The notes under the pieces are model-generated. The model worked only from the letters and a program-made list of their open reading frames with translations, did not search any database and was not told the origin of the DNA. Below, in pieces: positions 25,602-32,944 of a DNA stretch of 36,773 nucleotides. The stretch spans positions 1 through 36,773 of the forward strand of contig CAMIFA010000032.1 in the NCBI GenBank assembly GCA_946221495.1, in the 5' to 3' direction. Made by a program: the position numbers and the translations under genes. How positions within the stretch are numbered: the first letter of the stretch is position 1; each line of letters begins with the position of its first letter. This stretch comes from an uncultured cyanobacterium. Lineage in GTDB: Bacteria; Cyanobacteriota; Cyanobacteriia; Cyanobacteriales; Chroococcidiopsidaceae.

Positions 25602-25960
25602 TCATCTTGAGCTATCAGTCTTTCCTGGTGTAGGCACATTGTTCTGCTTTGATAAGATAATTCTTCTGATAGCACTGCTGTTAACTAGAGCGTTTGCTGC
25701 TGATAAGTGCAGATTGTTTTTGAGTTCATTTGGGTTAATGGGTGGCGCTACCTCTGGTGGTGCTGACTGTAGTATTTGTTGCTTAGTACGCTCCTCCAGC
25801 AGTTCTTGTCCCAGTTGTCTGATTCTTGCCGACCACGCTGCAAAGGCTCAACTCGTCTTAGCCAATCCGTTTCGTCCATCTAGCGCTCCCCCTACCTGAG
25901 CTTGTATATTAATACCGCGATTTGACTCTCCAAATTGAGGTAAGAAATAATCTAGGACAG
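25602..25960 (-). pseudogene. Pseudogene of unknown family with internal stop
   Basis: A minus-strand frame ending at a TGA (25602-25604) reads as convincing protein on both sides of one internal TGA. Upstream of it: FLPQFGESNRGINIQAQVGG then ALDGRNGLAKTS. Downstream: AFAAWSARIRQLGQELLEER, then ILQSAPPEVAPPINPNELK, and a basic tail. The helical Arg/Glu-rich centre and Pro-rich segment are typical of a real protein. I do not recognise the family. The 5' end runs into the inverted repeat at 25952-26004, so the gene was probably cut by insertion of that element or of the IS1 remnant beyond it. Confidence 0.45.
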
Positions 25961-26010
25961 CAAAGTTAGCTTACACTACTTTCTAGCTAACTTTGCTGTC
26001 CTAGGTTTTT
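25952..26010 (+). repeat. Perfect 20-bp inverted repeat with T-tract
   Basis: Arms CTAGGACAGCAAAGTTAGCT (25952-25971) and its exact complement (25985-26004) flank a 13-base loop and are followed by GGTTTTTTG. As RNA on the plus strand this is an excellent intrinsic terminator; as DNA it could be a small palindromic element. It marks the junction between the unknown pseudogene and the truncated IS1-type transposase. Confidence 0.75.
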
Positions 26011-26339
26011 TGAGCAGACAAAGGTTTGGAGTTCATCTAATTCTCCGACTTCGGGGATGTTAATCTCTTGGGGCACGTCTGGCAAACGTTGACCACAAGC
26101 TGTTTTACCCAATGAATAACTGTCGTGTGATGGACGTGCTTGACTCGCTCAATTGCTCGAAAGCCCATACCATTGAGATATAACTCAATACATTCTCGTT
26201 TGAGAGCGTTCGAGTAACTCATGTGCGATTCATAAACACTCAAAAATTGCCGTTTGCAATCGCCACAGATGTATCTCTGTTTACCTTTTCTACTCCCATT
26301 CTTACGGATATGGGTAGAGCTACACTTTGGACACTGCAT
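25988..26339 (-). pseudogene. IS1-family transposase remnant
   Basis: The first frame (26339 down to 26037) gives the InsA-like N-terminus: a zinc-binding MQCPKCSSTHIRKNGSRKGK and YICGDCKRQF, then a helix-turn-helix (YLNGMGFRAIERVKHVHHTT). A second frame, reached by a -1 shift near VIHWVK (sequence GTAAAAC), continues with the family's conserved INIPEVGELDELQTFV and then ends in the inverted repeat. IS1 elements use -1 frameshifting between insA and insB, so the shift itself may be original. Everything after the first DDE region, including the catalytic domain, is missing. It starts only about 30 bases from the stop of the SelD fusion gene. Confidence 0.8.
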
Positions 26340-26366
26340 TACAAAACCTCTACTTTCATCTCTCCA

Positions 26367-28694
26367 TTATGCAACGCCAATATTCGAGATATATACTGGT
26401 TGCGTACCTACAACTTCCGGTATTACAGAACCAATAACGCTAGCTTGTGCATATCCTAATGCTTTAAGTGACGCTAAACAACCATCAGCTTCTGCAACTG
26501 GAACGGACGCTAAAAGACCACCAGACGTTTGCGGATCAAATAATAGCGGATAAATAAAGTGATGCTCTACTTTATGCAGATTTTCTATATAACGCGATAC
26601 TCTTAAATTTTCTGAATAAAGTGAACTAAAAATTCCTTTTTGTACTGTCTCTCTTGCGCCTTGTAAAATTGCGATCGCATCTAACTTTAACTCAACTGCA
26701 ACAAGTGATGCTTGCACCATTTCTATTAAGTGTCCCAGTAGTCCAAAACCTGTAACATCAGTACAAGCAGTAGCGCCGTATTGTAATAAACAAACAGCCG
26801 CCGCTTGATTTGATAACAGCATCGATGCAACAGCATTATCAATCCAATATCCTTTAGCTTGGCGCTGCATCTCAGCAGCAAATAGTGTTCCTGTACCTAG
26901 TGCTTTAGTAAGAATTAGCACTTGTCCAAGTTGCATACCGCCTTTTTTTAACAACTTGTCAGGATAAACCAAACCATTGCAAGATAAGCCAAACGAGAGT
27001 TCTGTACCCTCGGTTGTGTGTCCACCCACAAGCGGTGATTTAGCTGTATTTAGTACTTTTACAGCGCCAGATAATAATTGAAAGAGTGTTTCTTCAACTT
27101 TAGATTCTAGGGCGTAAGGGATAGTTGCGATCGCTAAGGCACTCTGAGGAGTTGCACCCATTGCAAAGATATCGCTGAGGCAGTGATTAGCGGCAATTTG
27201 CCCAAATGTAAACGGATCATTGATTAAAGAGCGAAAATAATCAATCGTATGCACCATTAATTGACCTGCTGGTACTTGCACCACAGCAGCATCATCCGGT
27301 GCATCTAAACCAATTACAATATCATTGTCACTGCAACTTGGTTGCTCTTGCTTAATTCTATGCAAGACACGCTCTAAAACTGTACTCCCAACTTTAGAAC
27401 CACAGCCAGCACAGCGCATCAGTAGAGGTTGGGAATTAGGTGTTAGGGTTTGGAGATTTATCTTGTCTCCTTGTCTCCTTGTCTCCTTGTCTCCTTGTCC
27501 CCAGTCCCCAGTCCCTAGTCCCTTCATTTCTGGCAAATCGCTGAAGCGTTGCATAAATTGGCGATCAATTGCGTCTTTCCAACGCCATAATAGATGCGAA
27601 GCACCAAAGCCAAAAGATCCCCTGGTAGCGATCGCGCTTTTATCTCCTGTACCAATTAAACTTAAATATTGTTTCTGTGGCTGATAAAGCTGCAAATGTT
27701 GTCCTAATAAACTGCGACGCAAGTTCTCAAATAGTGGTTTACCTTGCCTAACAGCAAACACACCAGCTTTCGGACGTGGGTGATTAACCATTGTCGCAAT
27801 ATCACCAGCAGCAAAGATATCAGGATGAGAGACAGATTGTAAGTTATCGTTTACTTCAATAAAACCTTGTGCATCTGTTGCTAGTCCACAGGCTTTTATC
27901 CATGCGGGTGCTGATGCTTGTGTTACCCAGAAAAGGTGATCAAATTCAATTTTCAACCCAGATTTACAGATAACTTTGCCTAGTTGAACTTCACACACTG
28001 TTTCCCCAAGATGTAGATTTACTCCACGTTGCCTCAAAATTTCCTCAAAGGAGCGACGCGCCCACAAATTATAATGAGGCATCAGTTGGGCATCAGAATG
28101 AAACAAGTGAATTTCTAGATTATTTAGTGGTTGTTGTGCAGCTTTAAGTATTCTATGTAGATGACTTTGCATAGAAAGTGTCAATTCAACACCGCCAGCA
28201 CCGCCGCCGACAATTCCCAGATAAAGAGGTTTATGGGGATTGCTAGTTACTCTCTCTATTAATTGGTTCCATTGTGTTAATAACCGAGAAACAGGTTTAG
28301 CAGCGATCGCGTATTGAACTGCACCGGGTACGCTTAGAGTAGCTGGGGTACTACCAATATCTACAGATAATAAATCGAAAGCTACAGGGGGACGATTAGC
28401 ACAGATAACTCTTTTGTTGTCTAAATCTAGATTAATTACACAGTCGATATACAATTGTGCCTGGGCAAATTGGGCAAGCGATCGCAAATCAATATGACAC
28501 TGATCGTGACTGTAGAAGCCTGCTATATGACCAGGTAGCATCCCAGAATAAGGAGTATCTGATGCTTCTGTAATTAAAGTTAAGCGTACTCCTGGCAATA
28601 ATTTCATGCCAAACATTCTCAGCACAATAGCATGGCTATGTCCGCCACCAATTAGCACTAAGTCTTTAACAAAAGGATGAGTTGTATGCTGCAT
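26367..28694 (-). CDS. selD: Pyridine nucleotide-disulfide oxidoreductase fused to selenide, water dikinase
   Basis: The protein is 775 aa. Residues 1-390 form an NDH-2-like FAD/NAD(P) oxidoreductase: FAD motif LVLIGGGHSHA (13-22), second nucleotide motif LGIVGGGAGGVE (159-170) and FAAGDIA (294-300). Residues 424-775 form SelD, which makes selenophosphate from selenide and ATP: MRCAGCGSKVG with the catalytic Cys (C431, Cys not selenocysteine) and Lys (K434), then GLDAPDDAAV, DYFRSLINDPFTFGQIAANH, GGHTTEG and TGFGLLGHL. The fusion is well known in cyanobacteria. The oxidoreductase half may supply reduced selenium or redox control; that is inference. The linker (about 391-423, GTGDWGQGDKETRRQGDK) is encoded by an octanucleotide repeat. 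No other selenium gene is in the window, so use for 2-selenouridine in tRNA is only a guess. The C-terminus lies beside the IS1 remnant but looks complete. Confidence 0.95.
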   Translation of the reverse strand: MQHTTHPFVKDLVLIGGGHSHAIVLRMFGMKLLPGVRLTLITEASDTPYSGMLPGHIAGFYSHDQCHIDLRSLAQFAQAQLYIDCVINLDLDNKRVICANRPPVAFDLLSVDIGSTPATLSVPGAVQYAIAAKPVSRLLTQWNQLIERVTSNPHKPLYLGIVGGGAGGVELTLSMQSHLHRILKAAQQPLNNLEIHLFHSDAQLMPHYNLWARRSFEEILRQRGVNLHLGETVCEVQLGKVICKSGLKIEFDHLFWVTQASAPAWIKACGLATDAQGFIEVNDNLQSVSHPDIFAAGDIATMVNHPRPKAGVFAVRQGKPLFENLRRSLLGQHLQLYQPQKQYLSLIGTGDKSAIATRGSFGFGASHLLWRWKDAIDRQFMQRFSDLPEMKGLGTGDWGQGDKETRRQGDKINLQTLTPNSQPLLMRCAGCGSKVGSTVLERVLHRIKQEQPSCSDNDIVIGLDAPDDAAVVQVPAGQLMVHTIDYFRSLINDPFTFGQIAANHCLSDIFAMGATPQSALAIATIPYALESKVEETLFQLLSGAVKVLNTAKSPLVGGHTTEGTELSFGLSCNGLVYPDKLLKKGGMQLGQVLILTKALGTGTLFAAEMQRQAKGYWIDNAVASMLLSNQAAAVCLLQYGATACTDVTGFGLLGHLIEMVQASLVAVELKLDAIAILQGARETVQKGIFSSLYSENLRVSRYIENLHKVEHHFIYPLLFDPQTSGGLLASVPVAEADGCLASLKALGYAQASVIGSVIPEVVGTQPVYISNIGVA
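27463..27522 (+). repeat. Octanucleotide tandem repeat inside the SelD fusion gene
   Basis: Four exact TTGTCTCC units (27463-27494), one variant TTGTCCCC (27495-27502), then AGTCCCC/AGTCCCT heptamers run to about 27522. Flanking GGTGTTAGGGTTTGG-type sequence is also repeat-like. Arrays of this kind (GGAGACAA, GGGGACT) are common between genes in cyanobacteria; here the array lies inside the coding frame. Its unit is not a multiple of three, so any change in copy number shifts the downstream frame unless it changes by three units. Confidence 0.9.
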
Positions 28695-29075
28695 CTAAGC
28701 TGAGAGCTAAATATCTTGTGTTCGCTTGCAGCAGAACATTTATTCTGAACTAACTACTATATTAATTGGATCTTTCGCACTAGCTTTGAGGCTTTTGATC
28801 CGCTTGTAGTTTACTTATTGCATCTTTTAGTCTACTCATCCAAAAAGTCTAATTTTCTAGGCAACGCCCACTGTTTTTATAACTGAGAGGCAAAAATTTG
28901 CAATTTAGTCATGAAATTTTTAACTTTAATGATAATCAATAGCATTTATGATGGTAAGATTTCCTACTTAGAACCATACACAAATTACGAATTTTGTGTA
29001 GAACTCAACTGTGAAGCACCGATAGGATTTATCTAATTCCATCTCAGTGCAGCTATTTTGGTGTGAGGAAATATT
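28695..29075. other. Divergent control region of the iron-uptake cluster
   Basis: This 381-base region separates the SelD fusion (minus) from the first TonB receptor (plus). It is AT-rich and contains the Fur-box match listed separately. A ribosome site GTGTGAGGAA lies 5 bases before the GTG start at 29076. No open reading frame or terminator is convincing. Confidence 0.6.
28925..28943 (+). promoter_or_regulatory. Fur box upstream of TonB receptor
   Basis: TTTAATGATAATCAATAGC matches the classical 19-bp Fur consensus GATAATGATAATCATTATC at most positions, with the TAATGATAATCA core exact. It lies about 135 bases before the receptor start. Iron repression of the whole plus-strand cluster would follow. 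Confidence 0.65.
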
Positions 29076-31622
29076 GTGAATCAACAGCATTTAGCCTCCT
29101 ATTTAGGGGTGGCTGGACTTGTCATGGTCTTAGTAGCACAGCCAGTTCGCGCTGATACCGCCAAAGTGACGGCGGTTGAACTTAACGCTACTAGTAAGGG
29201 GATTAACCTTGTCTTAAGCACAACCCATAGCAGACAGATGGAAGTCTTTAGCTCTAGTTATGGCAAGACGTTTGTGGCAAATATTGTTAATACTCAGTTG
29301 CAATTAGTAGATGACGATGCCTTTCGTCAAGAAAATCCAATTGCAGGTATTGCGTCAGTTAGTGTTACTTCAATAAATGCCAATAGTGTTCGCATTGTTG
29401 TGACTGGCGAAGCAGAATTACCTAAAGTACAGGTACAAAAGGGTGATGCCTTAGTTTTAAGTGTGGCTGCACCTGCTGGCACTACAACTCAACAGCCAAC
29501 GCCAGAAGTGCCGGAAGCCTTGTCTGAAAGCCAAACTGAGCCAGAGGAAACCGCACCAGAGGAAGAAGCTACCCAGCAAGAGTTAGATGAACAGCCAGGG
29601 GTAGCGGAGGGAGAAGAAGCGATTGAAATTGTGGTAACAGGTGAGCAAGAAACTGGATATAGCGTACCAAACGCCACAACTGGGACAAGAACCGACACCC
29701 CAATCCGAGACATTCCTCAGTCAATTCAGGTTATTCCTCAACAGGTTTTGGAAGATCAACAAGTCATCCGCTTGAATGAAGCTCTCCGGAATGTGAGCGG
29801 GGTTACGGCTGACGATAGTTTCGCAGGTACGCTAGATCGAATTAACATTCGCGGTTTTACTCAAGATGTTTTTCTGCAAGATAACTTCAGGCAGAGCCAG
29901 TTTAGTTTACGAGAAACGGCAAATCTTGAACGAATCGAAGTGCTTAAAGGACCAGCTTCGGTTTTATACGGCAATCTTGAACCGGGGGGAGTCGTTAACC
30001 TAGTCACCAAAAAACCGTTGAGTGAGCCTTTTTACTCTGCTGAACTATTAGTAGGAAGCTACGGTTTTTATCGACCCAACATAGACTTGTCTGGTCCGTT
30101 GGACTCAGACGGAAGATTGCTTTATCGCTTGAATGCAGTTTACGAAAGTAACGACGGCTTCCGTGACTTTGCTCAAAATGTGGAACGGGTTTTTGTTGCA
30201 CCTGTATTGACCTGGAACATCAGCGACAAAACGGATCTGACAATTAAGTTTGATTATTTAAATGATGAGCGACCGTTTGATGAAGGTCTTGTCGCCATTG
30301 GTAGAGGAGTTGCTGATGTTCCGTATGAGCGCATTTTTCAAAATCCAGACGCTATAAGGACGGTCGAGGAATTTGGCGCTGGCTATCAACTAGAACATCG
30401 CTTCAGTGAAAACTGGACACTCCGCAACGCTTTTCGATTTCTTGCGTCTGATAGCTTCGATTTTCGTCTCACTTCCTGGATTATAGACGACACGGGACAA
30501 CTCGACCGCAGATGGAGGTCTAACGATGATTTATACGAAAGTTATGCCTTACAAACTAACTTAGTCGGTGAGTTTACAACGGGTGCAATTAACCACACGC
30601 TTTTATTTGGTGTCGACCTAAATCGTGAAACTACGGTAGGCGGACAAAGGCGATTGCCTAACGATCCGTCTTTCTTCCTCAACATTTTTACTCAAGAGGC
30701 AGATCCGATCTCCAAGCCCAATCTTTCAGATTTGACATTGTTTGCCCGGAATGATAATGACCGAGTAGATACGCTGGGGATTTATCTACAAGACCAGATT
30801 TCCTTTTCAGATAACCTGAAGTTATTACTGGGTGGACGCTTCGATTTGTTTGACCGACGCTCAATTGACTTGCTAACAAGCACTACTTCCAATCAAGAGC
30901 GCCAACGCTTCAGCCCCCGCCTTGGTATAGTGTATCAACCAAGTGAGCAGATTTCGCTTTATGCCAGTTACAGTCAGTCGTTTAACCCCGACATTTTTTC
31001 GATTAGCGCTGATGGTTCACCCCTGGAACCGACAACTGGCACTCAGTATGAAGTTGGTATTAAAGGCGAATTCCTTGATGGCAGACTCTCTACAACATTA
31101 GCAGCCTATCAAATCAGCAAGGAGAATGTTGCCACCACCGATCCAAATAATACTGACTTTAGCATTGCTGTTGGTGAAGTCAGAAGTCGCGGCATTGAAC
31201 TTGATGTTGTCGGAGAAATTTTAGACGGTTGGAACATTATTGCGTCTTATGCTTACACAGACGCTGAAATTACCGAGGATAATTTTTTCTCGGTGGGAAA
31301 TGAGCTGGCTAATGTGCCAGAGAACAGCGCTAGTTTGTGGACTACTTATGAGATTCAAAGGGGTAGCTTACAGGGATTAGGGTTTGGAGCCGGGTTGTTT
31401 TTCGTCGGCGATCGCCAAGGGGATCTAGATAATTCATTTCAGTTACCTAGCTATGTGCGTACAGACGCAGCTATCTATTACCGCAGAAACAACTGGAGAG
31501 CGGCTGTCAATTTCCAAAATCTTTTCAATGTTGATTACATCACGTCGAGTGCGGGATTTAGAGAAGCGATTTATCCTGGTGAGCCTTTCACTGTAATTGG
31601 TTCAGTTTCAGTGCAGTTTTGA
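29076..31622 (+). CDS. AMIN-domain TonB-dependent siderophore receptor 1
   Basis: This 848-aa outer-membrane importer takes up ferric siderophore (or a similar chelate), energised by TonB. The start is GTG at 29076, with GAGGAA 5 bases upstream. The signal peptide is MNQQHLASYLGVAGLVMVLV then AQPVRA, cleaved before D. An AMIN domain covers about 28-130 (VTAVELNATSKGINLVLSTT, FRQENPIAGIASVSV), a module thought to bind peptidoglycan. A Glu/Pro-rich linker (about 135-180) leads to the TonB box region (IEIVVTGEQETG, about 183-194). The plug domain has RDIPQSIQVIPQQVLEDQQ and LKGPASVLYGNLEPGGVVNL. A 22-strand-type barrel follows, ending in an aromatic residue (VIGSVSVQF), as needed for membrane insertion. 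It is the first gene behind the Fur box and 85 bases before the PepSY gene. Confidence 0.96.
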   Translation: MNQQHLASYLGVAGLVMVLVAQPVRADTAKVTAVELNATSKGINLVLSTTHSRQMEVFSSSYGKTFVANIVNTQLQLVDDDAFRQENPIAGIASVSVTSINANSVRIVVTGEAELPKVQVQKGDALVLSVAAPAGTTTQQPTPEVPEALSESQTEPEETAPEEEATQQELDEQPGVAEGEEAIEIVVTGEQETGYSVPNATTGTRTDTPIRDIPQSIQVIPQQVLEDQQVIRLNEALRNVSGVTADDSFAGTLDRINIRGFTQDVFLQDNFRQSQFSLRETANLERIEVLKGPASVLYGNLEPGGVVNLVTKKPLSEPFYSAELLVGSYGFYRPNIDLSGPLDSDGRLLYRLNAVYESNDGFRDFAQNVERVFVAPVLTWNISDKTDLTIKFDYLNDERPFDEGLVAIGRGVADVPYERIFQNPDAIRTVEEFGAGYQLEHRFSENWTLRNAFRFLASDSFDFRLTSWIIDDTGQLDRRWRSNDDLYESYALQTNLVGEFTTGAINHTLLFGVDLNRETTVGGQRRLPNDPSFFLNIFTQEADPISKPNLSDLTLFARNDNDRVDTLGIYLQDQISFSDNLKLLLGGRFDLFDRRSIDLLTSTTSNQERQRFSPRLGIVYQPSEQISLYASYSQSFNPDIFSISADGSPLEPTTGTQYEVGIKGEFLDGRLSTTLAAYQISKENVATTDPNNTDFSIAVGEVRSRGIELDVVGEILDGWNIIASYAYTDAEITEDNFFSVGNELANVPENSASLWTTYEIQRGSLQGLGFGAGLFFVGDRQGDLDNSFQLPSYVRTDAAIYYRRNNWRAAVNFQNLFNVDYITSSAGFREAIYPGEPFTVIGSVSVQF

Positions 31623-31707
31623 GGTATCCAGGGGAAGAAGTAAGAGCTTGCCAATAGGAATTGCTAGAGGTAGTTATTGTAACCCTAATCAATCAGGAGC
31701 CTTTGCC

Positions 31708-32844
31708 ATGAAATCTAGGAAAATACGAAATCTTGCCTTGACGCTGCATCGCTACATCGGTTTAGCAGTGGGAATAATTTTAGTGATCGTTGGCTTAACT
31801 GGTAGCTTGTTGGTTTTTGAGGATGAAATGGATGAATGGGCGATCCAGCAACGCTTTGGTCATGTGGTTCCTCAAGAACAACGTCTTTCAACAGCAACAT
31901 TAGTTGATAACGTCAAAGCTGCCTATAGCAATCATCCTGATTGGCGGGTAGGACAAGTGCAAATGCTACCCAAACAAGACTTTTACACGATCCGGCTCAA
32001 CCGTCCTGATGAGACTCAGTGGGAGGTTTTTGTTAATCCCTACACTGGGGCAATTATGGGCGATCGCCAGCGAGAAACTGCCTTGTTTAGTCGGGTGCTG
32101 GATTTACACTACGCCCTCTTGCTTGGTGACACAGGCATAAAGATCGTTGGGATTGCTGCTCTTTTGCTGATGATTCTCAGTATTACAGGTATAGTGCTGT
32201 GGTCTGGTTGGCAAAGATTAATTTCCGGCTTCAAAATCAAGTGGAATGCTCATGTCAAGCGGGTAAATTACGACATTCATAAAGTCGCTGGCATTATCAC
32301 CGCCTTATTTCTCGGCGCGATCGCTTTTACAGGTTTCTGCTGGAATTTCTACGAAGATGCTCAACCAGCAATTTATGCCGCAACGTTTACCCCCAAACCA
32401 CCAGAGGTGAAATCCACTTTAGTAAGTGGCAAACCAACCTTGAAACTAGATGAAATTTTGCCTTCCTCAGATGCAGCGCTTCCGGGTGCAACAAATACCT
32501 TTATTAATTTGCCTACTGCGCCTGACGACGTATTCGAGATTTTCAAAAAATTGCCTGGAGATGCAGAAGATTTCAATAGTTACGTCAAACTCGACCAATT
32601 TAGCGGCAAGGTGTTGTATGTGCAAGATAGCCGTAAAGGCGGATTAGGCGATCGCATTCTCAATTCCTTTACACCCATACACTACGGCACTTTTGGGGGC
32701 TTGCCAACACGCATATTTTATGTGTTTGTAGGGCTTGCACCTTTAGTTTTATTCATCACTGGCTTTGTGATGTGGCGGTATCGTTATCGGGCTAAACCGA
32801 ATAACCAAATGAATGCCAGACAGCCTGCTGAACAACGTCGTTGA
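31708..32844 (+). CDS. PepSY-domain inner-membrane protein
   Basis: The protein is 378 aa from the ATG at 31708, preceded by AGGAG (about 8 bases upstream); a longer frame from 31597 overlaps the receptor end and lacks family sequence. It has four membrane segments: about 15-37 (GLAVGIILVIVGLTGSLLVF), 148-170 (VGIAALLLMILSITGIVLW), 195-215 (VAGIITALFLGAIAFTGF) and 340-362 (FVGLAPLVLFITGFVMW). Periplasmic PepSY-like regions lie between them. The opening LALTLHRYIGLAVG and the HYALLLGD and HKVAG stretches carry the conserved His residues of the PepSY_TM family, some members of which are thought to bind haem and reduce ferric siderophores. Its place between two siderophore receptors fits a role in iron release at the inner membrane. 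Spacing of 85 and 100 bases to its neighbours suggests one transcript. Confidence 0.93.
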   Translation: MKSRKIRNLALTLHRYIGLAVGIILVIVGLTGSLLVFEDEMDEWAIQQRFGHVVPQEQRLSTATLVDNVKAAYSNHPDWRVGQVQMLPKQDFYTIRLNRPDETQWEVFVNPYTGAIMGDRQRETALFSRVLDLHYALLLGDTGIKIVGIAALLLMILSITGIVLWSGWQRLISGFKIKWNAHVKRVNYDIHKVAGIITALFLGAIAFTGFCWNFYEDAQPAIYAATFTPKPPEVKSTLVSGKPTLKLDEILPSSDAALPGATNTFINLPTAPDDVFEIFKKLPGDAEDFNSYVKLDQFSGKVLYVQDSRKGGLGDRILNSFTPIHYGTFGGLPTRIFYVFVGLAPLVLFITGFVMWRYRYRAKPNNQMNARQPAEQRR

Positions 32845-32879
32845 GCTTAAAAACTTTTATCTCTTGTCTATAACCAACT

Positions 32880-32896
32880 ACCGATTATAAATCGGT
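32880..32896. other. Short palindrome ACCGATT-ATA-AATCGGT
   Basis: A perfect 7-bp stem with a 3-base loop lies between the PepSY gene and receptor 2. A T6 run follows about 15 bases later, too far for a standard terminator. It may be a partial terminator, an mRNA-stability hairpin or a binding site for a dimeric regulator. Confidence 0.35.
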
Positions 32897-32944
32897 GCGG
32901 TTAGTCATGTTTTTTGATTTCATTAATTTGTGTGAGGAGATCCG

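Noticed and set aside
27325..27684. Plus-strand frame of 119 codons with repeated LSPCLLVSLSPC
   Set aside because: Translation of the octanucleotide array on the wrong strand of the SelD fusion gene.
29489..29713. Minus-strand Ser/Val-rich frame
   Set aside because: Antisense of the Glu/Pro-rich receptor linker; low complexity only.
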